64,000 nt of DNA from CAYFZO01 sp965226235 (GTDB lineage Bacteria; Pseudomonadota; Gammaproteobacteria; Poriferisulfidales; Oxydemutatoraceae), in assembly GCA_965226235.1 (NCBI GenBank), contig OZ245335.1, positions 496,001 to 560,000 of the forward strand, given 5' to 3'. This document shows, piece by piece, positions 8,957 through 18,350 of this stretch. Under the pieces are notes generated by a model. The model ran no database searches and had not been told where the DNA came from. It was given only the letters and a program-made list of their open reading frames with translations. How positions within the stretch are numbered: position 1 is the first letter of the stretch; each line of letters opens with the position of its first letter. The position numbers were made by a program, and so were the translations under genes.

Positions 8957-11298
8957 GGTGCATCTCTCGGTTCGAGACGGGATACGTTGCGATAGCCTCT
9001 GGGCAGTCTCCTGCCACGCAACCCTCGCTTGCCCTGATACTGCAATAGATCTTCGAAGCGAAACCGCTTGCTACGGCTTCCGGCATGAACCATCAGCGTC
9101 TGCCCGGCCTGCACGCAGGCAACCGCCACCAGTTTCTCCCCGGCGGAATCCCGCATTTTGGGGGGTATGCCGATCAACCTGTTCCCTTTCCCTTTTGACA
9201 GCAACGGAATCTCCGAGAGCGCTACCAGCAGCATATAGCCCTCGCTGGTAACCGCCGCGGCAAACCCGGTTTCCCGAGCGGGTGCGATACACGCTGCAAT
9301 GGCGCGTGTGCCGTGCGACACGTCCAACACCTGCTTGCCTCCTCGCCTCTGTGCTACGAGGTTGCCGAAACGGGTGAGCAAGGCATCGCCACGATCACTT
9401 ACGAACAAATACAATGCTTCTTTATCCGCAGTGATGACGGCAATGAAGTCGGCGGCTTCCCGTAGCGTAAAGTAACTGCTGAGAGGCTCGCCACGGCTGC
9501 GCGGCTCAGGCAACCTGGCGGCAGCCAGGGTATAGCAACGACCGCGGCTGTCCAGAAATACCACGTCGCGACGATTATCGCCTCGCGCCACATCCAGGCA
9601 GGCGTCCTTGGTGCGATACGCAAGTTTGGCGGTATCGACTTCATGACCGGCCACCGTCCGCACCCACCCCATTTTCGACAACACGATCGATCGCGCCTCC
9701 ACCGAGGTGAGCTGCTCTTTCTGGAATGCCCTGGCCGGAGAAACCGAAACGATCCTGGTGCGTCGTTCGTCGCCGCAGGTCGCGGCCACAGCCTTGAGTT
9801 CCCGTTTCACCAAGGTTTTCAGACGCGCCGCAGAGTCGAGGTAGCGCTGTATCTGCTTTCTCTCATCGGAGAGCGATACGCGTTCCTCGACGATGCGGGC
9901 TTCTTCGAGCTTCGACAGGGACCTCAGGCGAATTTCCAGAATGGCGCGCGCCTGCATTGCACTGAGCCCGAAGCTCCGCATCAGTTCTGCCTGTGGTTCT
10001 TTGGCGTTGCGGATGATCTCGATGATTTTTTCCAGGTTGAGATACACGACCATCAACCCCTCAAGTACCTCGAGACGATGATCGATCCGCTCCCGCCTCC
10101 ACACAAGACGGCGTCGGAGCGTCTCTTTTCTGAATGCGATCCACTCCCTGAGCATCGCATCCAGGGATTTGACCCGCGGTTTGCCGTCATTGCCAATGGC
10201 GTTGAGATTGATGCGGTGGCTGCATTCGAGGTCGGTGGTGGCAAACAGGTGCGACATCAAACGCTCCTTGTCGACGCGCCGGTTGGTGGGCACGATGACC
10301 AGCCTGACCGGGGACTCCTGATCCGACTCATCGCGCAGATCTTCAACCATCGGCAGTCTCTTGCTCTTGACCTGCGCCGCTACCTGTTCGAGCACGCGGA
10401 TCACCGATACCTGATACGGCAATGCTGTCACGACGATTTCATTTTGCTCTATCACGTAGCTGGCGCGCACACGCAGCACGCCCGTACCGCTTCGATATGC
10501 CTCGAAGATTTCCTCCTCGCTGCTGATGATCTCCCCTCCGCCGGGAAAATCCGGTCCCTTGATCAATGCGAGCAAATCAGCCAGCGGCGTTTTGGGTGCG
10601 TCGAGCAGTTGTATGCAGGCGGCAACGACTTCGTTGAGGTTGTGCGGGGGAACGTCGGTCGACATGCCGACGGCGATACCCGACGTGCCATTCAGCAACA
10701 GGTTGGGCAACTGCGCCGGAAACTGCATCGGCTCCTCGAGCGTACCGTCAAAGTTGGGACGCCAGTCAACGGTCCCCTGGCTCAATTCCTGGATCAGGGT
10801 TTTGGCGTAAGCGCTCAGGCTGGCTTCGGTATAGCGCATCGCGGCAAAGGACTTCGGGTTGTCTATCGAGCCCCAGTTTCCCTGCCCGACGATCAGCGGG
10901 TAGCGATAACTGAACGGCTGTGCCATCAGAACCATTGCTTCATAGCAGGCTGCATCACCGTGCGGGTGATATTTGCCGATCACGTCGCCGATCGTGCGCG
11001 CCGACTTCTTGGGTTTGGCGCCCGCGTTCAACCCTAATTCGGACATCGCGTAAATGATGCGTCGCTGCACCGGCTTGAGACCGTCTCCGAGCGTAGGCAA
11101 AGCGCGATCGAGCACCACGCGCATCGAGTAGTCAAGATAGGCGCGCTCGGCAAACACCGCCAGCGGCAACTGCTCCGCAGGCTGGGGAGGCTGCCCGGCC
11201 GGGTTACCCGAACCCGGCAACGATGCGCCTCGACCGACCTTGTTTCTCTCCGGCATTTTGCGACCGCTTCCAGGAACCTTCGAGGCCGTGCTAGTCAT
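8950..11298 (-). CDS. parC: DNA topoisomerase IV subunit A
   Basis: Breakage-reunion subunit that decatenates daughter chromosomes together with ParE. Recognisable blocks are LPTLGDGLKPVQRRIIYAM, GKYHPHGDAACYEAM, GQGNWGSIDNPKSFAAMRYTE (catalytic Tyr in RYTE) and a C-terminal beta-pinwheel region. The residue matching E. coli Ser80 is Ala, and the Glu84 counterpart is kept. The ATG at 11298 sits next to the stop of the upstream HAD gene and fits coupled translation, giving 782 aa; an in-frame ATG at 11256 is the alternative. ParC rather than GyrA is supported by the length and by the parE gene in the same operon. Confidence 0.94.
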   Translation of the reverse strand: MTSTASKVPGSGRKMPERNKVGRGASLPGSGNPAGQPPQPAEQLPLAVFAERAYLDYSMRVVLDRALPTLGDGLKPVQRRIIYAMSELGLNAGAKPKKSARTIGDVIGKYHPHGDAACYEAMVLMAQPFSYRYPLIVGQGNWGSIDNPKSFAAMRYTEASLSAYAKTLIQELSQGTVDWRPNFDGTLEEPMQFPAQLPNLLLNGTSGIAVGMSTDVPPHNLNEVVAACIQLLDAPKTPLADLLALIKGPDFPGGGEIISSEEEIFEAYRSGTGVLRVRASYVIEQNEIVVTALPYQVSVIRVLEQVAAQVKSKRLPMVEDLRDESDQESPVRLVIVPTNRRVDKERLMSHLFATTDLECSHRINLNAIGNDGKPRVKSLDAMLREWIAFRKETLRRRLVWRRERIDHRLEVLEGLMVVYLNLEKIIEIIRNAKEPQAELMRSFGLSAMQARAILEIRLRSLSKLEEARIVEERVSLSDERKQIQRYLDSAARLKTLVKRELKAVAATCGDERRTRIVSVSPARAFQKEQLTSVEARSIVLSKMGWVRTVAGHEVDTAKLAYRTKDACLDVARGDNRRDVVFLDSRGRCYTLAAARLPEPRSRGEPLSSYFTLREAADFIAVITADKEALYLFVSDRGDALLTRFGNLVAQRRGGKQVLDVSHGTRAIAACIAPARETGFAAAVTSEGYMLLVALSEIPLLSKGKGNRLIGIPPKMRDSAGEKLVAVACVQAGQTLMVHAGSRSKRFRFEDLLQYQGKRGLRGRRLPRGYRNVSRLEPRDAPC

Positions 11299-12214
11299 CC
11301 AGGTGACCCGGGGCTTTGCCGACGCTGCTTTCCAGATGATCGGTGCTCCGTTTGACAATAGCACCGGCAATCTCTTTCACCGTATGCAACAACCACTTCT
11401 CCGTTTCGGAACCAGGTTGGTAGTCTGCCTTGCCCAGCATCTCCGCACGCTTCTCCCTGTGCACCAGGTCATACGCTTGATCGTAGGCTTCGTCCGACGC
11501 CGGGTTATACACGACGCAGGTTCTCCCACCATGGTGTTGCATTACAGAAAACACCGGCACATCGCTCGGCCCGTCTGCGATGTAAATCATCTGCTCGATC
11601 GGCACCCGTCGCTCGCTTGCCCGCATGTAGGCGTTGACGTGAATACGCTCGGGATCGATGTTGCAACCCTTGTTGATCTCAAATACCGCACGCGTCTTGC
11701 TCGTGTGATCGAGCACGTAGCCGATCGCAGCCAGCTCCCTGCCGCCTTCCCCGTCTATGAATTCACACCCCCACACGCCATCGATATGTTTGCTCAGGGC
11801 GCTGCCGCGTATCATCTGGGCAAGGCCGACACTGACGACATAGTGCTCGACCCGGATATCGTGCTCCCGGTAGATTTCGGCACCGACCACCCGCTTCAGC
11901 CGATCGAAAAACTCTGGCAATCCAGGATAAAACTTCAGTTGCGCGCCGAGTTCACGCAGCTTCGCGTTGTTCAGACCGGAGAACCTGCCTTGTCGTACAT
12001 AATCCAGAATGTGGTTCAGATAGAGAACTTCATCCGAAATCTGGCTCAGCCCCTGCTGTCGGTATCGGTTGGGCAATGCCCTGACCTCCTTCCAGAACTT
12101 TTTTGCATTGATGTCGTATGCCTTGAACAGCGGTGCCTGCATGTGGCCCGGAATCAGGGTTTGGTCGAAATCCCAGATCATTGCGATGACGTTTTGTGAA
12201 AAGGACTGCGTCAC
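11291..12214 (-). CDS. HAD-superfamily hydrolase between parE and parC
   Basis: Haloacid-dehalogenase-fold phosphatase of unknown substrate. Motif I is WDFDQTLIPG (nucleophile and general acid Asp in DFDxT), and the last motif is IADGPSDVPVF with the acidic pair. A GTG at 12214 overlaps the parE stop as GTGA and gives a 307-aa protein beginning just before motif I; this is more plausible than an ATG 39 bases upstream inside parE. The gene lies in the parE-parC operon with overlaps at both ends, so it is probably co-expressed. The substrate cannot be told from sequence. Confidence 0.8.
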   Translation of the reverse strand: MTQSFSQNVIAMIWDFDQTLIPGHMQAPLFKAYDINAKKFWKEVRALPNRYRQQGLSQISDEVLYLNHILDYVRQGRFSGLNNAKLRELGAQLKFYPGLPEFFDRLKRVVGAEIYREHDIRVEHYVVSVGLAQMIRGSALSKHIDGVWGCEFIDGEGGRELAAIGYVLDHTSKTRAVFEINKGCNIDPERIHVNAYMRASERRVPIEQMIYIADGPSDVPVFSVMQHHGGRTCVVYNPASDEAYDQAYDLVHREKRAEMLGKADYQPGSETEKWLLHTVKEIAGAIVKRSTDHLESSVGKAPGHLDD

Positions 12215-14100
12215 AGCAACTCGGGCATGAGTCTGCCCCTTTTGATCAACCATTCGCGCCGGTCAAAAGCGCGCTTCTTCGACAGCAGCACATCCATCAC
12301 GCCTTCCATGCCATCGCGTGGTTCGTGCGTCAGTTGCAACAGGCTACGGCTACCCACCTGCATCGTCGATTCCTTCAACTGCTGCGGATTCATCTCTCCG
12401 AGCCCCTTGAAATGCGTAATGCGCGCGCGGGACCTGTCCGGTTCTGTCAGGGTGGACAAATAAGCGTCTCGCGCATCTTCATCGCTGGCATAATGAATGC
12501 GCTTGTCGATATCGATACGGTATAGCGGCGGCGCCGCAACATAGATGTGCCCGGCAATCACAAGTTCGGGAAAATGCTTGATGAACAACGCCGCAAGCAA
12601 CACCGAGATGTGCAAGCCGTCGGCGTCGGCGTCGGCCAGGATGCAAATCTTTCCATAGCGCAACCCCTGCAGATCACTGCTGCCGGGCTTGACGCCCACC
12701 GCCAGCGTAATGTCATGAACCTCGCGGGACGCCTGCAATTCGGGGGTATCGATCTCCCAGGTATTCAGGATCTTGCCGCGTAGCGGCATCACCGCCTGAA
12801 AGCGGCGATCGCGCGCCTGCCTCGCCGACCCACCTGCCGAGTCTCCTTCGACCAGGAACAGCTCGTTTTCAACCAGGTCGCTTGAAGTGCAGTCGGCGAG
12901 TTTGCCGGGCAAAGCCAGGTTGAGAAACATGCTTTTTCGCGGCAGTTTCACATCCTTGCGTCGGCGTCGGCGCGCATTCTCAATCGTCTGCTCGACGATC
13001 CTTTCACCTTCCTTCGGATGACCGTTCAGCCACAGGCTCAAAGCGTCCCTGACGACGCCCTGCACTGCAACGAATGCCTTCCGGTCGTTCAGGCGCTCCT
13101 TGATCTGCCCTGCAAACTGGGGATTTTCTATTTTCAGCGACAGCAGATAATGCACGTCGGACCAGATGTCGTCGGGCGCGATCTTGATGTTCCTGGGCAC
13201 GAGTTCGTGAAATTGCATGAATTCACGCACCGCATCGACAATCCCCGCGCGCAGTCCAGCGACGTGACTGCCTCCCTGCGGTGTCGGCACCAGATTGACA
13301 TAGCTCTCGGCGATCGGTGGCGCTGCTTCATTGCCCCAGCCGATGCACCAAGCCAGTTCGTAATCATCGCCTGCGTGCCTGTCGGTGATGGTCGCACCCA
13401 TCGCCAGACCTCGATCGCCGACCAGCTTGCCGAAATACTCTTCCAGGCCATCCTGGTAAACCCACTCCTCGACAAGTTCTTCTTTCTCGTCTCTGAAGAC
13501 GACGCGCAACCCCGGGCACAGCACCGCCTTGGCCACCAGCAGACGACGCAGACGCCTGGTATCGAATCGAGGGGCCTCAAAGAATGCCGCGTCCGGCCAG
13601 AAGCGAATCGTCGATCCGGAGCTGCTTTTCGCTACCTTACCGACCACCTCAAGTCCACCCTTCGCTTCGCCTCCGGTGAAAGCCATGTTGTATTCTTTGC
13701 CACCTCGTCTGGTCCATACCTCGAGGTGCTTTGACAGGGCGTTGACCACCGATACACCCACGCCGTGCAGTCCTCCGGCATATCGGTAATAGCGGTCGGA
13801 AAACTTTCCGCCCGAATGCAGGGTGGTGAAGATAACCTCGACCCCGGAACATTTGCGCTGCGGGTGACGATCCACGGGCATCCCGCGCCCGTCGTCCCGC
13901 ACACTCATCGAGCCGTCATCGTGAACCGTGACTTCGATCAGTTTCGCGTAGCCCGCCAGCGCTTCGTCTACGCTGTTGTCGATGACTTCCTGTGCCAGGT
14001 GGTCCGGGGCGCTCGTGTCGGTGTACATACCCGGACGCTTGCGCACCGGATCAAGGCCACCGAGGATCTCGATCGCGGCCGCATCGTAGGAAGCTTTCAT
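12211..14100 (-). CDS. parE: DNA topoisomerase IV subunit B
   Basis: ATPase subunit of topoisomerase IV. The GHKL ATP-binding region shows EVIDNSVDEALAG, the DDGRGMPVD turn and GGLHGVGVSVVNALS; the TOPRIM region shows VEGDSAGGSARQARDR and PLRGKILNTWE. The ATG at 14100 (MKASYDAAAIEILGG) matches the family N-terminus; a further in-frame ATG at 14247 would add 49 residues with no family resemblance. Length 629 aa, as in E. coli (630). First gene of the series parE-HAD-parC-htpX. A TATAAT lies about 55 bases upstream on this strand. Confidence 0.95.
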   Translation of the reverse strand: MKASYDAAAIEILGGLDPVRKRPGMYTDTSAPDHLAQEVIDNSVDEALAGYAKLIEVTVHDDGSMSVRDDGRGMPVDRHPQRKCSGVEVIFTTLHSGGKFSDRYYRYAGGLHGVGVSVVNALSKHLEVWTRRGGKEYNMAFTGGEAKGGLEVVGKVAKSSSGSTIRFWPDAAFFEAPRFDTRRLRRLLVAKAVLCPGLRVVFRDEKEELVEEWVYQDGLEEYFGKLVGDRGLAMGATITDRHAGDDYELAWCIGWGNEAAPPIAESYVNLVPTPQGGSHVAGLRAGIVDAVREFMQFHELVPRNIKIAPDDIWSDVHYLLSLKIENPQFAGQIKERLNDRKAFVAVQGVVRDALSLWLNGHPKEGERIVEQTIENARRRRRKDVKLPRKSMFLNLALPGKLADCTSSDLVENELFLVEGDSAGGSARQARDRRFQAVMPLRGKILNTWEIDTPELQASREVHDITLAVGVKPGSSDLQGLRYGKICILADADADGLHISVLLAALFIKHFPELVIAGHIYVAAPPLYRIDIDKRIHYASDEDARDAYLSTLTEPDRSRARITHFKGLGEMNPQQLKESTMQVGSRSLLQLTHEPRDGMEGVMDVLLSKKRAFDRREWLIKRGRLMPELL

Positions 14101-14154
14101 GTACTCTATTTGCGACCAGTTCAGAAAAAAAACCGGCAAATGATATAAACGGCA

Positions 14155-14160
14155 ATTATA
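14155..14160 (-). promoter_or_regulatory. Candidate -10 box for parE
   Basis: The minus strand reads TATAAT here, 54 bases before the parE ATG, in an AT-rich part of the parE/addA-like divergent spacer. No good -35 hexamer stands at 16-18 bases upstream, so this is only a candidate. Confidence 0.4.
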
Positions 14161-14250
14161 AACCAGACCGCGCATTCGGTATGGGTCGGCAGGAACCAGC
14201 GGATACGCCAAAGCCATGCGTTCCTCTATCGGCGCAGCGGGCGGCAAAGA

Positions 14251-17200
14251 ATGGCGAACATACTTGAATCGACTGCTCCGCGCGTCAACGCGATCGTATC
14301 CGCATCGGCCGGCACCGGTAAAACCTGGTTACTGGTAACACGTTTGTTGCGCCTGCTGCTGGCCGGAAAAAACCCAGCGTCGATCCTGGCGGTCACTTTC
14401 ACGCAGAAAGCCGCCGCTGAAATACGCGAGAGACTGACCGCCACGCTACGCCGGTGGACACGGATCGAGACGACCGAACTGCACGCGGAGTTATCCTCGA
14501 TAGACGTTCCTGAAGAGCAGTTCGAGCAGGCGAGAAAGCTGTATGAGGGGTTGATCTACGCTGAAAACGACATTCGTATCCTGACTTTTCACGCTTTCTG
14601 CGTCGAGATTCTTCAGCGTTTTCCGCTCGCGGCCAATGTCCCTCCCGGGTTTGAAATCTGCTCCGAGGAATACGAGTTGCGTGAAGAAGCGCTCGATCGG
14701 CTTTACCAGGAAGCCACCGACAAAAATGCGCCTGCGGCACTGGGCGATGCCTTGCGGACGCTGTTTCGAAACTGCGCCAGCCTGAACAACACCAACCGCG
14801 CGTTGAGTGCCTTCCTGAACCATCGCAACGACTGGCTTGCCTACACCGAAGGTTTTTCCGACCCGCCACACGAGGCGAGCCTGCATTTGCAAGAAATGCT
14901 GGGAATATCCTCGGAGGATAGCGAGTCGGACGTTCGACCCAGCGAAGAAGCCTGTGCGGCGATCCAGTTGCACCAACGGTTCATGTTGCGACACCCGACC
15001 TCAACCTTTGAGAAATATGCCGCATCGATAGACCGCTTTCTTGGCTCTGACAAACGGGTCGACAACGAAACCTGGCCTTCCTTGTGGACCTGCTTCTTCA
15101 CACAGAAAGGCGAGCCAAGGAAAACGGGCTACGAGAGTAAGACCCTGATGGAGAAACTGGGCGATGAAGACTTCCGCCGCTTCCGGAACAACCGGCAGTT
15201 CGTGGTGGAGAATCTCGCGGCGCAAAAAGACCTTGCTCTCAAGCACGAAACCCTGCGCCGCAATCGCGCGTGGTACACGGCCGGACAACGACTGCTCGAC
15301 ATTTACCAGCAGCTAAAGCTCTCTCGCCAGCAACTCGATTTCGACGATCTCGAATGGTACACGTGTCATTTGATCAACAACGAGAATAGCGCGCAATGGA
15401 TACAGTCGAGCCTGAACAGCCGCATCGACCATGTGCTGGTAGATGAATTCCAGGACACCAACCCCCACCAGTGGCAACTGCTCAAACCCATGCTCGAAGA
15501 GATGGCGGCACAGGACAAGGGAGGCAGTGCCTTTATCGTCGGCGATATCAAGCAATCGATTTATGGGTTCCGGCGCGCCGATCCATCCTTGCAGGGCCAG
15601 GCACAGCGATGGCTGCAACGCCACATGCAGGGACGGGTTTATACCAGCGATCTTTCACGCCGCGCGGCACCCGCACTGATCGGTTTTATCAATTCCGCCT
15701 TCAGCCACGAGCTACCGCTCTCCACCGATTTCAGGCAACACCGCGCCGCGCTCGACACACCGGGGGGCGTGATGGTTCTGCCGTTCGTTACCAAGGAAAC
15801 CTCCGACGGCGAAAAGCCAGCCTGGCGACGGATCCTCAAGGATCGACCCGCGGCGAAAATCGATCACCCGGCCTACCACGAAGGCAGGCAAATCGCCCGA
15901 CAGATCAGGCAGATGATCGACGACCGGGTCCTGGTGTGCGATCGAGACCACGGACATCGCTCGTTGCGCTTTGGCGATGTCACCTTATTGCTGCGGCGCC
16001 GTACCTGGCTGGAACACTACGAGCTCGCCTTACGCGAAGAACGGATCCCCTACACCGGCGGACAGGCGGAAAAGATGTTCGGTTCGCTGGAGATTCACGA
16101 TATGCTGGCTTTGCTCTCGTTCCTCATTGACAACAGGCGCAATCTCGAACTCGCGCAGATACTGTGCAGCCCGATCTTCTCGATAGACGAAGACTGCCTG
16201 CTCGCGCTGTCCGGACAGCGCCACTGGTTCGCACACCTCGGCAAACCCAGCGTCGACAAATCCTTGCGAACTGCACACGAGTTGATCGGTAACTGGGTAG
16301 AAATGGCGCGAGGCTATCTGCCCGTCCACGACTTGCTCAGCAGAATCTACCATGAAGGCAACGTGATCAACCGCTACCGGCACGCGGCGCGCGATCAGGA
16401 AAAGGAACTGGTAGCAAGGAATTTACTGGCCTTTCTCGAATACTCCCTGGAGTTCGAAAGCGGCCGCTATCCCAGCCTTGGGAACTTCACCCAGCACCTG
16501 CGCCGCCGCATGGCGCGGGCAAAAGCAGCGAGGCCCGAAACACCATCGATTTCTCCAAGCGATACGGACACCGGCGACCGGGTGCGCATATTGACGATAC
16601 ATCAGGCAAAAGGACTGGAAGCGCCCCTGGTTATTCTTGCCGACTGCGGCACCGCTCGCAGGAATCTCGATACGCATGGTGTGCTGGTCGACTGGCCACA
16701 GGACGGCAGCCGCCCGCAACACTTTCTACTGGTTCCCAGGTCCGCCGATCGAGACAGCTTTACGCAACGGTGCCATACGTCACTGTCGGTACGTGAAAAG
16801 CGGGAAGACGCCAGCCTGCTGTACGTGGCGGTGACGCGTGCGCGGCAATACCTGCTGGTCTCCGGCAGTGGCAGTGGGCGGGAAAAAAGCTGGTACGAAC
16901 TCATCGAGACACACGCGGAGAAATCCGATTTTCCGCTGCGAACAGCACACAAAGCGCTTGAGGAGGAAAGCATTGCCGAGACGCTTCACCCGGAAACGGA
17001 CCACCCGACGCATGGACCCCTCCCACCGGCATACACCATCGAACATCAACACGGTATGCCCAACGAGCCTGTCGCACGGCATAGTGACCACCCAGGCGCG
17101 ACGGACGGAGCCGCAAAACTGCGCGGCACCATCATCCACTGCGCGCTGCAAGGCTTGACCGAAAACAAGAACAGCGATGCTGTTGAGGCCACGCTCGCTG

Positions 17201-17583
17201 CCAGGTTTCCGGAAGCGCGACAACACTTCGCCGAATGTCTGCAATCGGCGCAAGCCTTACTCGCCAAAGACACGTTGCGCGAGTTGTTCGACGCGACGCG
17301 CTATGAACAGGTGCTCAACGAGACGCCGCTTTCATTTGTCCACGATGGCAGACAATACTTTGGCATTGCCGATCGAATCTGCGTCGGAAAAGACACGGCC
17401 TGGGTCGTGGATTACAAAACGCACCGCTTCCCCGACGGGCGCAGCGAGGAAATCAAGGCACTCTACGCTGAACAGATGCACATGTACTATCTCGGAGCGA
17501 GCAAATTGTGGCCGCGGCATACAGTGCGCGTTTCATTACTGCTTACGGAAACCGGGCAACTGCACGATTATGATTTTGGCTGA
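14251..17583 (+). CDS. AddA/RecB-like helicase-nuclease
   Basis: UvrD/Rep-type superfamily 1 helicase fused to a RecB-type nuclease, expected to act in double-strand-break repair. Walker A is G21-T-G-K-T25 (SASAGTGKTW); further helicase motifs include AVTFTQKAAAEIRERL, LVDEFQDTNPHQW, VGDIKQSIYGFR and LTIHQAKGLEAPLV. The C-terminus carries the PD-(D/E)xK nuclease motif around ADRICVG and WVVDYKTH. At 1110 aa it matches AddA of the AddAB complex. The partner nuclease AddB, often adjacent, is not in this window; it may be elsewhere or this protein may act alone. Divergent from parE. Confidence 0.85.
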   Translation: MANILESTAPRVNAIVSASAGTGKTWLLVTRLLRLLLAGKNPASILAVTFTQKAAAEIRERLTATLRRWTRIETTELHAELSSIDVPEEQFEQARKLYEGLIYAENDIRILTFHAFCVEILQRFPLAANVPPGFEICSEEYELREEALDRLYQEATDKNAPAALGDALRTLFRNCASLNNTNRALSAFLNHRNDWLAYTEGFSDPPHEASLHLQEMLGISSEDSESDVRPSEEACAAIQLHQRFMLRHPTSTFEKYAASIDRFLGSDKRVDNETWPSLWTCFFTQKGEPRKTGYESKTLMEKLGDEDFRRFRNNRQFVVENLAAQKDLALKHETLRRNRAWYTAGQRLLDIYQQLKLSRQQLDFDDLEWYTCHLINNENSAQWIQSSLNSRIDHVLVDEFQDTNPHQWQLLKPMLEEMAAQDKGGSAFIVGDIKQSIYGFRRADPSLQGQAQRWLQRHMQGRVYTSDLSRRAAPALIGFINSAFSHELPLSTDFRQHRAALDTPGGVMVLPFVTKETSDGEKPAWRRILKDRPAAKIDHPAYHEGRQIARQIRQMIDDRVLVCDRDHGHRSLRFGDVTLLLRRRTWLEHYELALREERIPYTGGQAEKMFGSLEIHDMLALLSFLIDNRRNLELAQILCSPIFSIDEDCLLALSGQRHWFAHLGKPSVDKSLRTAHELIGNWVEMARGYLPVHDLLSRIYHEGNVINRYRHAARDQEKELVARNLLAFLEYSLEFESGRYPSLGNFTQHLRRRMARAKAARPETPSISPSDTDTGDRVRILTIHQAKGLEAPLVILADCGTARRNLDTHGVLVDWPQDGSRPQHFLLVPRSADRDSFTQRCHTSLSVREKREDASLLYVAVTRARQYLLVSGSGSGREKSWYELIETHAEKSDFPLRTAHKALEEESIAETLHPETDHPTHGPLPPAYTIEHQHGMPNEPVARHSDHPGATDGAAKLRGTIIHCALQGLTENKNSDAVEATLAARFPEARQHFAECLQSAQALLAKDTLRELFDATRYEQVLNETPLSFVHDGRQYFGIADRICVGKDTAWVVDYKTHRFPDGRSEEIKALYAEQMHMYYLGASKLWPRHTVRVSLLLTETGQLHDYDFG

Positions 17584-17603
17584 CTGCGCGCGGCAGTCAC
17601 GTC

Positions 17604-18326
17604 TCAGGGTTGTGCAGCGTCCCGTATCAACTCTTGCAGGAGCTCCTCAGGCGGGAGATAGCCCCCCAGGACCTTCCCGCTTTCAAATACCAGCGCCGGG
17701 GTTCCTCGTGCCTCAATGAGTTTGAAAACGCGCAGATGTTCCTCGATCGGATTGGCGCAGGATTTCTCAGGGATCGACTCGCCTCGTTTGGCCAGATCCA
17801 TCGCCTGGTTGCGATTTTTGGCACACCAGACGCTAAGCGCTTTCTGCTCGGATTCTGCTCCCCGCAAAGGCGTCAACAGGTACTTCACCCGAATGCCCAG
17901 CCGCTGCAATTCAGGCATCTCCGAGTGAAATTTGCGACAGAACCCACACTCGATGTCGGTGAACACATGGACCGTGTAGCGGTAATCCTCCGGCGTGTAA
18001 ACCACCATTTGCTCTGCGCCAAGGTCTTCGATAGCCTCGCGGCGAAAACGCCTGCGGCTGGCTTCACCCAGTTCTTTCCCGCTTGCGACTTCCCAGATCC
18101 TGCCAGAGAACAACAGCTTGCCGTCTCCACTGAAATAAAACGATTTCCCATCAATGATGAATTGGTGCAGATCGGGGCTGACCTGGGTAAAGGCAGGCAA
18201 TTCCATGTCGGGGAACAGGCGCTGAAAGCTGTCGCTGACGGACTGCGGGGTCGCTTCTGCCAGGGCGGACAATGGCCAACCCGCTACCAGCAGACCGATC
18301 CAGAACACAAGCAGGTATTTTTTCAT
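17604..18326 (-). CDS. dsbC: Thiol:disulfide interchange protein DsbC
   Basis: Periplasmic disulfide isomerase. An N-terminal signal peptide (hydrophobic core LLVFWIGLLVAGWPL, cleavage likely after ALA near residue 23) precedes the dimerisation domain (about residues 25-85) and a thioredoxin domain with active site C127-G-F-C130 in place of the usual CGYC. The cis-Pro loop (RGTPALVF) and a second cysteine pair are present. The 240-aa length is typical. It lies downstream of xerD in the same direction (stop of xerD 24 bases before its ATG), an arrangement common in gammaproteobacteria. Confidence 0.92.
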   Translation of the reverse strand: MKKYLLVFWIGLLVAGWPLSALAEATPQSVSDSFQRLFPDMELPAFTQVSPDLHQFIIDGKSFYFSGDGKLLFSGRIWEVASGKELGEASRRRFRREAIEDLGAEQMVVYTPEDYRYTVHVFTDIECGFCRKFHSEMPELQRLGIRVKYLLTPLRGAESEQKALSVWCAKNRNQAMDLAKRGESIPEKSCANPIEEHLRVFKLIEARGTPALVFESGKVLGGYLPPEELLQELIRDAAQP

Positions 18327-18350
18327 TTCATCGATAGACCCTGTTCGGTT

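Noticed and set aside
9643..11037. A 464-codon open frame on the plus strand
   Set aside because: It lies wholly antisense to parC, has no family resemblance and reflects the codon pattern of the real gene.
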